A DNA stretch of 64,000 nt from Clostridium_AM sp900759715. GTDB lineage: Bacteria > Bacillota > Clostridia > Clostridiales > Clostridiaceae. Positions 36,800-44,710 of this stretch are shown here, piece by piece (the stretch's first letter is position 1; each line of letters starts with the position of its first letter). The stretch lies in NCBI GenBank assembly GCA_900759715.1, contig CAAEXF010000139.1:15323-79322 (forward strand), written 5' to 3'. The notes under the pieces are model-generated. The model worked only from the letters and a program-made list of their open reading frames with translations, had not been told where the DNA came from and searched no databases. Position numbers and translations under genes: made by a program.

Positions 36800-36922
36800 A
36801 ATAAGTGCTATTGGTTTTTATGAAAAATGTGATTTTATTTTTGAGGTGAATTTAAACAACCAATTAAATTACAAGGTCAGCTTAAAAATTTAAGTGATAT
36901 GGAATTTTAAAGGAGAATTATT

Positions 36923-37327
36923 ATGCAAATAGATAGACATAAGATGATAGAATTTAAACAAAATGGTGATGATAGAGGAAAGCTTGTCGTAGTAGAGGGA
37001 ATGAATGATATTCCTTTTGATATAAAAAGAATATTTTATATTTATGGTTCCGATACTACAGTTGTTCGTGGTCAGCATGCAAATAGAAGAAGTGAATTCG
37101 TATTAATTAATGTGTGTGGCTCATCTAAGGTAAGGGTAACAGATGGAAGAAAAGATGAAATATTTATGTTAGACAAGCCTCATACAGGAATATATATTCC
37201 TAAAATGTTATGGAAGGATATGTATGATTTTTCAGAAGATAGTATACTTTTAGTATTAGCAAGTGAAGCATATGACAGTTCAGAGTATATAAGAGATTTT
37301 AATGAATACATAAAGGAAGTAAAGTAA
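36923..37327 (+). CDS. dTDP-4-keto-6-deoxyglucose 3,4-ketoisomerase (FdtA/QdtA/WxcM-like)
   Basis: The 134-aa cupin protein matches FdtA/QdtA: DDRGKLVVVEGMNDIPFDI, the IFYIYG strand, RGQHANRRSEFVLI with active-site histidine, and a C-terminal VLASEAYDSSEYIRDF. These enzymes move the keto group from C4 to C3 of the RmlB product, opening the route to Fuc3NAc or Qui3NAc. The ATG follows AAAGGAG. Stop and next start are two bases apart, so it is coupled to the DPM1-like gene. Confidence 0.9.
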   Translation: MQIDRHKMIEFKQNGDDRGKLVVVEGMNDIPFDIKRIFYIYGSDTTVVRGQHANRRSEFVLINVCGSSKVRVTDGRKDEIFMLDKPHTGIYIPKMLWKDMYDFSEDSILLVLASEAYDSSEYIRDFNEYIKEVK

Positions 37328-37328
37328 A

Positions 37329-38342
37329 ATGCCTAAAATATCAATAATAATTCCAGTATATTATAATGAACATAATCTTCAACCTCTATATAAGGATTTG
37401 CAAGAGAAAGTCTTGTGCAAACTTGATGAATATGAGATAGTGATGGTTGATGATGGTTCTGGAGATGACTCTTGGATTGAGATGGAAAAGTTAGCGGAAA
37501 TTGATAAGAATATTAAATTGATTAAATTATCAAGAAATTTTGGATCACATTCAGCTATATTAGCAGGATATTTAAATTGTTCTGGAGATTGTGCAGTAAT
37601 TAAAGCGGCAGATTTGCAAGAACCATCGCAATTAATCCTAGACATGTTTGAAAGTTGGAAAAAAGGTAACAAAGTAGTTTTAGCAGTACGTTCTGATAGA
37701 GAGGAAGGATTTTCTCAAGAAATGTTTTCTAACACTTATTATTGGTTAATTAGAAAATTTGTAATCAAAACTATGCCTAAAGGGGGATTTGATTGCTTTT
37801 TGATAGATAGAAAGGTAATTGAAGTTCTACGTTTATTAGATGAGAAAAATTCTGCCATTACTCTACAAATTTTGTGGTCCGGATTTAAAACGGATAAGAT
37901 TTATTATGTGAGAAAAGCAAGAGAAATTGGCAAATCTCGTTGGACATTATCTAAAAAAATAAAATTAGTTATAGACTCAATGATGGGATTTTCATATTTT
38001 CCTATTAAGTTTATTTCTGGAGTAGGTGCATTTATTTTTATAGGTACATCTATTTATGCTCTATATCTACTAATATCAAGTTTAATATTTGGAGTATCTG
38101 TGCCTGGTTTTGCTACACTTGCCATATTAATTTTAATTGCATTTGGAACAATTATGTTAACCCTTGGTATTTTGGGAGAATATATATGGCGAGGATTTGA
38201 TGCAGCCAGAAATAGACCGCCTTATATAATTGATGAAATGGTTGAAGAAAAAAGTGAGACAATTAATGAAAAAGATGAGATATTTGGTGATGAATGTAAG
38301 ATAACTAATGAGGCAATCAGTAATTTAACTTTCAAACAATAA
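37329..38342 (+). CDS. DPM1/GtrB-like glycosyltransferase with two C-terminal membrane spans
   Basis: The 337-aa protein is a GT2 enzyme of the undecaprenyl-phosphate glycosyltransferase type. It starts with KISIIIPVYYNEHNLQPL, has VMVDDGSGDDSW (metal site), LSRNFGSHSAILAG and KAADLQEPSQLI, and ends with two hydrophobic helices (about residues 230-290). Such enzymes make polyprenyl-phosphate sugars used as donors outside the membrane. With the GtrA-like gene just downstream and the GT-C-like membrane protein at 31904, it may form a side-branch module: make, flip, attach. Confidence 0.88.
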   Translation: MPKISIIIPVYYNEHNLQPLYKDLQEKVLCKLDEYEIVMVDDGSGDDSWIEMEKLAEIDKNIKLIKLSRNFGSHSAILAGYLNCSGDCAVIKAADLQEPSQLILDMFESWKKGNKVVLAVRSDREEGFSQEMFSNTYYWLIRKFVIKTMPKGGFDCFLIDRKVIEVLRLLDEKNSAITLQILWSGFKTDKIYYVRKAREIGKSRWTLSKKIKLVIDSMMGFSYFPIKFISGVGAFIFIGTSIYALYLLISSLIFGVSVPGFATLAILILIAFGTIMLTLGILGEYIWRGFDAARNRPPYIIDEMVEEKSETINEKDEIFGDECKITNEAISNLTFKQ

Positions 38343-38426
38343 TATAAATATATAGTTTCTTCTATCAATAAGCGAATAATTAAAAGAACTTATAATCAAT
38401 GTTATTGTTATAGAAAGGAAGCAATT

Positions 38427-38807
38427 ATGTATCAAAAAATATTGCAATTTATAAAATTTAGCTTTGTTGGTGTAAGTAATACTCTAATATCTTTTGCTAT
38501 TTATTATCTACTAGTTTACATTAATATAAACTATATTATAGCAAATATACTAGGATATATTATAAGCTCAATTTGGGGTTATATTCTCAATAAAAAATGG
38601 GTATTTAAAGTAAAAAAAGATAAAATAATTAAATCAATAATTAAATATTACATTGTTTATGGTTCAAGCTTTTTAATTAACATTTTATGTATGTATTTTT
38701 GGGTTGAGGTTTTAAATATTTCTAAAATTATTGCACCTATTTTAACTATGTGTATTACTGTTCCTTATAACTTTATATTTAATAAAATTTGGGCTTTTAA
38801 AAATTAG
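38427..38807 (+). CDS. GtrA-like flippase family membrane protein
   Basis: The 126-aa protein has four membrane spans and the GtrA signature: FIKFSFVGVSNTLISFAIYYLL at the N terminus, YIISSIWGYILNKKWVF in the middle and PYNFIFNKIWAF at the end. GtrA-type proteins are thought to flip polyprenyl-phosphate-linked sugars. It follows the DPM1-like gene by 84 bases, the usual partner arrangement. The ATG follows AAAGGAAG. Confidence 0.85.
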   Translation: MYQKILQFIKFSFVGVSNTLISFAIYYLLVYININYIIANILGYIISSIWGYILNKKWVFKVKKDKIIKSIIKYYIVYGSSFLINILCMYFWVEVLNISKIIAPILTMCITVPYNFIFNKIWAFKN

Positions 38808-39057
38808 TTACAAATTATTGTGTTAAAATAGCTGATCAGAAAATAATTAATAATTATTTCACTTATACAATCAACAAATGGAAATAATAAAGAATATTCT
38901 AATCAGTAATTAAGAAAAATTAAGTAAGGCGGAAAAGATAGTTGAGGTGAATATATAAAGAAAAAAGTTAAGTTAAAGATAAGAAGAATAGGGGAAAATA
39001 AAAATCCAATTGTTATAAAAATGGAAAATAAGGTAAAACTTAAATAGCAGGTGAAAC

Positions 39058-39924
39058 ATGGATCTATCAATAATAATAGTAAACTATAACACGAAAGAAT
39101 TACTAGAACAGACAATACAATCTGTTATAGCCACAACAAAGAACATCCGATACGAAATAATAGTATCAGATAATAATTCAACTGATGGAAGTATAGAAAT
39201 GGTAAAAGAAAGGTTTTCAAGTGTTAAGCTTATTGAAAACAAAGATAATTTAGGATTTCCAAAAGGAAATAATATAGCAATAAAGAAGGCATCGGGCAGA
39301 TACATCCTTCTTTTAAATTCTGATACAGTAGTTATAGATAATTGCCTTGAGAAATGCATTAAATATATGGATTTACATAAGGGCATTGGAGTTTTAGGTT
39401 GTAAGGTTGTTCTTAAAGATGGACAACTTGATCATGCCTGCAAAAGAGGATTTCCAACTCCAGAAGCCTCTTTATTTTATATGTTAAAATTATATAAGCT
39501 ATTTGCTAATAATGAAAAATTTGGACAATATACATTAAGTTATCTAAATGAAGATGAAATAAATGAAGTAGACTCCTTAACTGGTGCTTTTATGATGCTT
39601 AGAAGAGAAACTGTAGGTGAAGTTGGTCTTTTAGATGAAGAGTTTTTTATGTACGGAGAGGATATAGATTGGTGCTATAGAATAAAGGAAGCTAGATGGA
39701 AAGTAATATACTATCCAGAAGCTAAAATAATTCATTACAAAGGTGCTAGTAGTAAGAAGAAGCGGTTTAAAACACTTTATGAGTTTCATAGAGCTATGAT
39801 TTTATTTTATAATAAACATTATAGACTTAAGTATAGTATATTTGTTACTATGTTGGTATATTTAGGTGTATATGTAAAATTTATTTTATCTCTTTTTGTA
39901 AATATATTTAAGAAAAGAGGATAG
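39058..39924 (+). CDS. Family-2 glycosyltransferase (rhamnosyltransferase-like)
   Basis: The 288-aa protein resembles WbbL-type enzymes: LSIIIVNYNTKELLEQTIQS, VSDNNSTDGSIEM, GFPKGNNIAI, LLLNSDTVVID with the metal-binding Asp pair, and FFMYGEDIDWCYRIKEA near residue 200. A hydrophobic C-terminal helix could anchor it to the membrane. The family often transfers L-rhamnose from dTDP-rhamnose, which this cluster makes, but donor and acceptor are inferred. It is separated by four bases from the phosphoglycosyltransferase gene. Confidence 0.9.
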   Translation: MDLSIIIVNYNTKELLEQTIQSVIATTKNIRYEIIVSDNNSTDGSIEMVKERFSSVKLIENKDNLGFPKGNNIAIKKASGRYILLLNSDTVVIDNCLEKCIKYMDLHKGIGVLGCKVVLKDGQLDHACKRGFPTPEASLFYMLKLYKLFANNEKFGQYTLSYLNEDEINEVDSLTGAFMMLRRETVGEVGLLDEEFFMYGEDIDWCYRIKEARWKVIYYPEAKIIHYKGASSKKKRFKTLYEFHRAMILFYNKHYRLKYSIFVTMLVYLGVYVKFILSLFVNIFKKRG

Positions 39925-39928
39925 TTTT

Positions 39929-41398
39929 ATGATAAAAGAAAATCAAAAGTATTTAAATAGGTTTTTAGTAGTAATGGATGCAGCAGGTATAGCAGTAGCA
40001 CTCATATTAGCTTGGTATATAAGATTTAAAAGTGGAATTTTAAATTCACCAGATGTAGGTGGATATTTAACCTTTAGAGAATATTTGAAACCTGTTATAT
40101 GCATAATGCCTATTTATTTATTTATATATAATATATTTAATTTGTATACCCCTTATAGATTTAAGAGTATATATGAAGAATTTATAAATATATTAAAAGC
40201 TAATATAGCTGGCATTTTGATTTTTATACTTGTATTGTTTATGTTTAAGAAAATGGATTACTCTAGATATCTTCTTTTTATTTTTAATGGAATATCTATA
40301 TTTTTTACTACTGCTGAAAGAGTTTTAATAAGAGTGTTTTTAAGGAATGTAAGAAAAAATGGATATAATATGAAGCATATTCTTATCGTAGGCTATAGCC
40401 CTCTTACTATAGAACTTTTAAAAAGAATTAAAGCAAACAAACAGTGGGGGTATAATGTAGTAGCTATAATTGATGATAATAAGAATTTACATAAGGAAGA
40501 TATAGAACATAGTACTTTAAGTGAATATAAAAAGGCTTTTGGAGAAGTAGCTGCATCCAGACAGGTGGCAGAAGATATATGTGTAATTGACAAAATGCAA
40601 TTTTATTTGGATAACTATGACATAGATGAAGTTTTTATAACTTTACCTATTGATGAATATAATAAGTTAGGACATATTATTAATATATGTGAGAAAAGTG
40701 GGATAAGAACTCAAATTATACCTGACTATTATAAATATATTCCTGCTAAGCCCTATGTAGAAGAGGTAGATGGTTTACCAATAATCAATATAAGATACAT
40801 CCCATTAGATAATTTAGCTAATAAGATGATTAAGAGATTTTTTGATATAAGCATATCTTTAATAAGTATAGTTTTATTTTCTCCTATAATGTTAGCAACA
40901 GCTCTAATTATAAAACTGACATCACCAGGGCCAGTTCTTTTTAGACAAGAAAGAGTAGGGCTTAATAAAAAGACCTTTAATATGTATAAGTTTAGATCGA
41001 TGCATATACAAAAGGATGAAGAAGAAAAAGTTCAGTGGACAACAGAAAATGACCCAAGAAAAACTAAGTTTGGTTCTTTTATAAGAAAAACAAGCATAGA
41101 CGAATTACCACAGATATTTAATGTACTAAGAGGAGACATGAGTCTAGTTGGACCAAGACCGGAAAGGCCTTATTTTGTGGACAAGTTCAAAGAAGAAATT
41201 CCTAAATATATGGTAAAACATCAAGTTAGACCAGGAATCACTGGATGGGCACAGGTTAACGGATGGAGAGGAGACACCTCTATTGAAAGAAGAATAGAAT
41301 GTGATATCTATTATATAGAGAACTGGAGCTTTGGGCTTGATATAAAGATTATGTTTTTAACTGTGTTTAAAGGCTTTGTAAATAAAAATGCATATTAA
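39929..41398 (+). CDS. Undecaprenyl-phosphate sugar phosphotransferase (WbaP/WsaP-like initiating enzyme)
   Basis: The 489-aa membrane protein has four or five N-terminal spans (to about residue 145), a Rossmann-like CoA_binding_3 region (HILIVGYSPLTIELLKRI) and a C-terminal bacterial sugar-transferase domain. That domain has FDISISLISIVLFSPIML, then LFRQERVGLNKKTFNMYKFRS, SLVGPRPERPYFVDKF and GITGWAQVNGWRG. It moves a hexose 1-phosphate onto undecaprenyl phosphate, starting glycan assembly. It is the last gene of the locus and is followed by a strong terminator. Confidence 0.95.
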   Translation: MIKENQKYLNRFLVVMDAAGIAVALILAWYIRFKSGILNSPDVGGYLTFREYLKPVICIMPIYLFIYNIFNLYTPYRFKSIYEEFINILKANIAGILIFILVLFMFKKMDYSRYLLFIFNGISIFFTTAERVLIRVFLRNVRKNGYNMKHILIVGYSPLTIELLKRIKANKQWGYNVVAIIDDNKNLHKEDIEHSTLSEYKKAFGEVAASRQVAEDICVIDKMQFYLDNYDIDEVFITLPIDEYNKLGHIINICEKSGIRTQIIPDYYKYIPAKPYVEEVDGLPIINIRYIPLDNLANKMIKRFFDISISLISIVLFSPIMLATALIIKLTSPGPVLFRQERVGLNKKTFNMYKFRSMHIQKDEEEKVQWTTENDPRKTKFGSFIRKTSIDELPQIFNVLRGDMSLVGPRPERPYFVDKFKEEIPKYMVKHQVRPGITGWAQVNGWRGDTSIERRIECDIYYIENWSFGLDIKIMFLTVFKGFVNKNAY

Positions 41399-41487
41399 GA
41401 ATGAGAGCTTATCCTTGTAAAGGCATCGGGAATTGTTTACAGTTGTAAGCGTGTGATAAGTCAGTATCAGAGATATAATAAATATGG

Positions 41488-41526
41488 TAGGAATAACAGA
41501 AAGAAGTCTGTTGTTCCTATTTTTTT
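41488..41526 (+). terminator. Terminator of the glycan locus
   Basis: TAGGAATAACAGA and TCTGTTGTTCCTA form a 13-bp stem (one G-U) with a 6-base loop, followed by seven T. Confidence 0.9.
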
Positions 41527-41590
41527 ACCTCAAAAACCTGCCTACATCTCCATCATCTGTGTATATATATGATGAAGGGAGTTGATAAAT

Positions 41591-41815
41591 ATGGCTGCAA
41601 CAGCAACAAAACTGCAGACTGGTCTAGTACTAAAATACAAGGACGGTGTAGACCAAAAAGGAAAAGAGATAATAAAGAGACAGAGGTTTTCAAAAGTAAA
41701 AACTACAGCCTCAGACCAAGACATCTATGACGTATCCTTAGAAATAGAAAAACTTCTTGGAAAAACCTTAGATGAGGTTATAAAAGAAGACCAAAGCGGA
41801 ATAATGAACGCATAA
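41591..41815 (+). CDS. DUF1659 family protein
   Basis: The 74-aa protein matches DUF1659: a start with LQTGLVLKYKDGVDQKGKEI, the RQRFSKVKTTASDQDIYDV core and a C-terminal LLGKTLDEVIKEDQ. It is a small soluble protein with no known function to my knowledge, commonly found next to DUF2922 and YvrJ genes in Firmicutes. The ATG at 41591 follows AAGGGAG; an in-frame TTG at 41582 overlaps that site. It begins the cassette that continues to 46012. Confidence 0.85.
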   Translation: MAATATKLQTGLVLKYKDGVDQKGKEIIKRQRFSKVKTTASDQDIYDVSLEIEKLLGKTLDEVIKEDQSGIMNA

Positions 41816-41880
41816 CAACTATTTAGGGTGTAGTAAAATTACTACATCCTAAAATAACAAAAAATGAGGGGGAAGATAAT

Positions 41881-42099
41881 ATGGCTAAAACATTAGTTAT
41901 GAACTTTTTAAATGAATCAGGGAAAAAGGTAGCAATAAGAGTTAACAATGTAAAGGAAGATGTAAAAGAAGCAGAGGTAAGTGCTGCTATGGATGCTATA
42001 ATTTCTAAAAACATATTTGCATCCAGCGGTGGGGATCTAAAAATAAAAGATTCAGCAGAGCTTACAGATAAGACATCTACTGAACTACAAGTTAAGTAG
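41881..42099 (+). CDS. DUF2922 family protein
   Basis: The 72-aa protein matches DUF2922: a start KTLVMNFLNESGKKVAIRV, the middle DVKEAEVSAAMDAIISKNIF and a C-terminal SAELTDKTSTELQV. It is small and soluble, of unknown function. The ATG follows GAGGGGGAAG. It lies between DUF1659 and YvrJ-like genes in the same direction, and the three probably share one transcript ended at 42278-42320. Confidence 0.85.
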   Translation: MAKTLVMNFLNESGKKVAIRVNNVKEDVKEAEVSAAMDAIISKNIFASSGGDLKIKDSAELTDKTSTELQVK

Positions 42100-42132
42100 A
42101 TATAGTTCCTCTACGCAAGGAAGGTGAAGCTT

Positions 42133-42276
42133 TTGAATAATGAACTGCTAAACATGATTGGTAATATCGGCTTTCCTATAGCAGTATCTGTATATCTGCT
42201 AGTTAGGTCAGAAGGTAAGCTTGAGATGTTAACAGTTAGCATTAATAATCTCTCTAATGTAATAAAAAAATCTTAA
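42133..42276 (+). CDS. YvrJ family small membrane peptide
   Basis: A 47-aa frame starts at TTG 42133, after GGAAGGTGAAG. It has one hydrophobic span (MIGNIGFPIAVSVYLLVR) and a short polar tail (MLTVSINNLSNVIKKS). This matches YvrJ-type peptides, which resemble BhlA/UviB holin-like proteins in size and topology. It completes the DUF1659-DUF2922-YvrJ trio. Whether it permeabilises membranes is inference. Confidence 0.8.
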   Translation: MNNELLNMIGNIGFPIAVSVYLLVRSEGKLEMLTVSINNLSNVIKKS

Positions 42277-42277
42277 T

Positions 42278-42320
42278 AAAAAGGCCCATGCAAGAAATTT
42301 GATCTTGTAAGGGCCTTTTT
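42278..42320 (+). terminator. Terminator after the YvrJ-like gene
   Basis: AAAAAGGCCC and GGGCCTTTTT enclose a second stem, CAAGA/TCTTG, and a T-tract follows. Confidence 0.9.
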
Positions 42321-42493
42321 TTATTTGAAAACAATAAAAAATTTACAGCAAAAAATAAGTAGTAAAATGCATAATTGTATATTATATTGAGTTATTTTAT
42401 AACAAATTATACTTAATATGTATATTAAATGTATAATTAAACCGTTAATTGACATATTTTAGGGCAAAATAACGAAGGATTTTTTTCAAGAAA

Positions 42494-42525
42494 GTGTCCC
42501 GAAGCTTAGGGGTAAATCGTCCCTA
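42494..42525 (+). promoter_or_regulatory. Possible non-housekeeping promoter ahead of the sigma-like genes
   Basis: GTGTCCC (42494-42500) and CGTCCCTA (42518-42525) are 17 bases apart, the spacing of a -35/-10 pair, and share GTCCC. No sigma-A pair is evident here. TAGGG/CCCTA can also form a small hairpin across the second box. A specialised sigma factor, perhaps encoded next door, may read it. Confidence 0.25.
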
Positions 42526-42591
42526 TTATATGTAGAGGGATTTATAGAAGTGAAAAATATTATTCAAAATTAGTATGGGGGGATTATATTA

Positions 42592-43209
42592 ATGCTATTT
42601 AAAAGATTAACTGAAGAAAAAAAGAAAGAAATAATGCAAAAAGTAATGAGAAGAGAAATTAAGGCCTTGGATGAATTTATAGATGCATTTCAACCATTAA
42701 TATGGAAGATGTATAGAAGAGAAGCTGGGGAAGGTTATAAACTTGATCATGAAGATTTTAGTCAGCAGTGCAGATTAATAATAGTAAAATGCTTAAAAAA
42801 CTTTAAAGGTGATGTATTTGGAGAATTATGCAATTTTATTGTTATATCTCTAAACAACGGAGTAAAGGATTTCATAAAAAAGAAAATCAACTATGACAGA
42901 TGTAATGTTTTAGGACAGGAGCCAGACTATGTCTATAACTTAAAAGCATCATATTTAGAATACTCTTTAGAAGAAGAAATAGTTAACAAAGTAACTGTAG
43001 TGCAAAACTACGATAAATTTATAAAAAATCGAATGCCAAAAAAACAGGAGGCAGTACTTATAGCATTTTGTTCAGGAGAAGAAGCGGTAAAGAAATATAT
43101 TTTAAAAACAGGGATAAAGACTGAAAGTTTTAGAAAATGTCTAAATAGAGCAATTATTAGTGTAACAAAGCTGGTTAAAATAGGTGAGTTACAACAACTG
43201 GAAGGATGA
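42592..43209 (+). CDS. Divergent sigma-70-like protein
   Basis: The 205-aa protein resembles sigma region 2 in its first half: ALDEFIDAFQPLIWKMYRR, then DHEDFSQQCRLIIVKCLKNF and NNGVKDFIKKK. The second half is weaker and lacks a clear region 4 helix-turn-helix, although ESFRKCLNRAIISVTKLV may be a degenerate one. It could be a specialised sigma factor or a partner of the next protein, which has a fuller sigma structure. The ATG follows GGGGGGAT. Toxin and bacteriocin regulators of the UviA/TcdR/BotR kind have similar size, but I cannot assign it to them. Confidence 0.6.
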   Translation: MLFKRLTEEKKKEIMQKVMRREIKALDEFIDAFQPLIWKMYRREAGEGYKLDHEDFSQQCRLIIVKCLKNFKGDVFGELCNFIVISLNNGVKDFIKKKINYDRCNVLGQEPDYVYNLKASYLEYSLEEEIVNKVTVVQNYDKFIKNRMPKKQEAVLIAFCSGEEAVKKYILKTGIKTESFRKCLNRAIISVTKLVKIGELQQLEG

Positions 43210-43224
43210 TGAGGGGGTTTTAGC

Positions 43225-43803
43225 ATAAATAATGAAGATATAAGAAACAAAATCATGCTAGCGAAAACAGGAGACAAAAAAGCACTAGAAGAAATAATTA
43301 TAAAATTTACTCCTTTTATAGTGAAAACTGCCAAAAGAACTTACATAAGAGGATATGAATATAGAGATTTAATACAAATTGGACAAGTGTATGTAATAAA
43401 AGCAGTGAATATGTTTGATATAAATAGAATAGGAGGCTTTACTACTTATGTAATGAACGCAATTACTAGAAATTTTTATAACCTAATAAGGTGTAATGTA
43501 AAAGAAGGAAGCTGCTGCAGTCTAAATAGTATTATTGACTGCGGCGCAGAATTAATTGATGTAATAGCATCTGAGGAAAATTTAGAAGAAGGCTTTGAAA
43601 AGAAAGAAGAGAGAATGCTGCTGAAAAAAGCATTAGATAGCTTATCTTTAAAGGAAAAAGAAATTATATATTGGTTTTATTTTGAAAATAAGACCTTAAA
43701 TGATTATGCTAAAGCAAAAGGAATATGCTACAGAACAGCAGTGGAGAGAAAAAAGAAAGCGTTAGAAAAACTTAGGGAGGTTAAAGTCCTAAATGGACTT
43801 TAA
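43225..43803 (+). CDS. Sigma-70 family protein, probable AUA start
   Basis: Read from ATA 43225, the protein has 192 residues. Region 2 is KTGDKKALEEIIIKFTPFI, then YRDLIQIGQVYVIKAVNMFD and FTTYVMNAITRNFYNLIR. Region 4 is ALDSLSLKEKEIIYWFYFEN followed by LNDYAKAKGICYRTAVERKKKALEKLR. GAGGGGG (43211-43217) is exactly seven bases before ATA, and no ATG/GTG/TTG lies in frame between the upstream TGA (43210-43212) and ATG 43255. That ATG lacks a ribosome site and would remove ten residues. Its last nine codons fall inside the repeated leader element at 43778. Confidence 0.75.
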   Translation: MNNEDIRNKIMLAKTGDKKALEEIIIKFTPFIVKTAKRTYIRGYEYRDLIQIGQVYVIKAVNMFDINRIGGFTTYVMNAITRNFYNLIRCNVKEGSCCSLNSIIDCGAELIDVIASEENLEEGFEKKEERMLLKKALDSLSLKEKEIIYWFYFENKTLNDYAKAKGICYRTAVERKKKALEKLREVKVLNGL

Positions 43804-43860
43804 CGGGTAATTTTGCTCGTGGAAACGAGCAAATCACCCAGTGTTCCGACTGAAAGGAGG
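43778..43860 (+). ncRNA. Two-hairpin leader element, copy 1 (before DnaD-like gene)
   Basis: Stem P1 is GTTAAAGTCC with GGACTTTAAC (43780-43804, loop TAAAT). Stem P2 is GGGTAATTTTGCTCG with CGAGCAAATCACCC (43805-43839). Then come AGTGTTCCGACT and AAAGGAGG, seven bases before ATG 43868. A second copy lies at 54744-54830; P1 and the CCCAGTGTTCCGACT block are identical, while P2 differs in sequence but still pairs. P1 also encodes the end of the sigma-like protein. GGAA in the P2 loop could pair with TTCC downstream. No known RNA class is recognised. Confidence 0.6.
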
Positions 43861-43867
43861 AATTTTT

Positions 43868-44695
43868 ATGGCAACTTATAGACAAATACAAACATCCTTT
43901 TGGCAGGATGGATTTATAATGGAGCTTACACCGGAGGAGAAGTATTTTTACTTTTATCTTATGACAAATCAAAAGACAACTCAATGTGGAATATTTGAAA
44001 TTCCAAGGTTAATTATAGAAGCAGAAACCGGTTATAATGGAGAAACTGTGGATAAACTTATAAAGCGATTTGTGGATTATGGAAAGATATTATATTGCAA
44101 AGAAACTAAAGAAATAATGATTATAAACTGGATTAAATATAACTTTATAAATAGTAAAAACACTATGCTGTGCATAAATAAAGAGCTTAAAAAGGTTAAA
44201 AATAAAGACTTTGTAAATAGGATTTATAAAATATGCGTAGACATGGAGTATCCATTAGACACTATTTTTAAGGGAGTAGATATAGATTTAGAAGAGAGTA
44301 CTAAAGAACTTAGTGGGGCCTTACAAGCCCCTTGCAATGACCTAGGGGAAGAAGAAGCAAAAGAAGAAATATATAAAAAAGCAGCTAATAAAGGAGAAAA
44401 TAATACAGATGGAATAGGCCTAGTTATATGTGAATTTAATAAAAATATGGGGGAGGCTGCGCTAGAAGACATTGAAAAAATTGCTGCTTTTGCAGAGGAG
44501 TTTGATAATAAGGTCATACTTGAGGCTATATATGAGGCTGTAAAGTATAAAGCAAAAAGCTCTGCATACATATGGTCTATACTTGAAAGCTGGAAAAGCT
44601 TAGGCTTGTTTACTATGGACAAATTTGAAAAATATAGAAATATTAAAAAAGAATCTAATAAGTGCAATGCAGATGCCTATAAATACATAGAATAG
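43868..44695 (+). CDS. DnaD-like phage-type replication protein
   Basis: The 275-aa protein has the two-part layout of phage replisome organisers. An N-terminal winged-helix-like region has TYRQIQTSFWQDGFIMELTP, then EKYFYFYLMTNQKTTQCGIF and a later IMIINWIKYN. A C-terminal DnaD-type helical domain (about 190-260) has CEFNKNMGEAALEDIEKI, then YEAVKYKAKSSAYIWSIL. In phages these proteins load a DnaB helicase, and a DnaB gene follows 15 bases downstream. The ATG at 43868 after AAAGGAGG is the true start; a GTG at 43841 lies inside the leader element. Confidence 0.85.
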   Translation: MATYRQIQTSFWQDGFIMELTPEEKYFYFYLMTNQKTTQCGIFEIPRLIIEAETGYNGETVDKLIKRFVDYGKILYCKETKEIMIINWIKYNFINSKNTMLCINKELKKVKNKDFVNRIYKICVDMEYPLDTIFKGVDIDLEESTKELSGALQAPCNDLGEEEAKEEIYKKAANKGENNTDGIGLVICEFNKNMGEAALEDIEKIAAFAEEFDNKVILEAIYEAVKYKAKSSAYIWSILESWKSLGLFTMDKFEKYRNIKKESNKCNADAYKYIE

Positions 44696-44710
44696 GGGGA
44701 TTAAGCTAAT

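Noticed and set aside
38955..39047. 30-codon frame beginning with ATA after GAGGTGA
   Set aside because: The spacing resembles that of the sigma-like gene, but the lysine-rich product has no family signs and the region is very A-rich, so chance is more likely.
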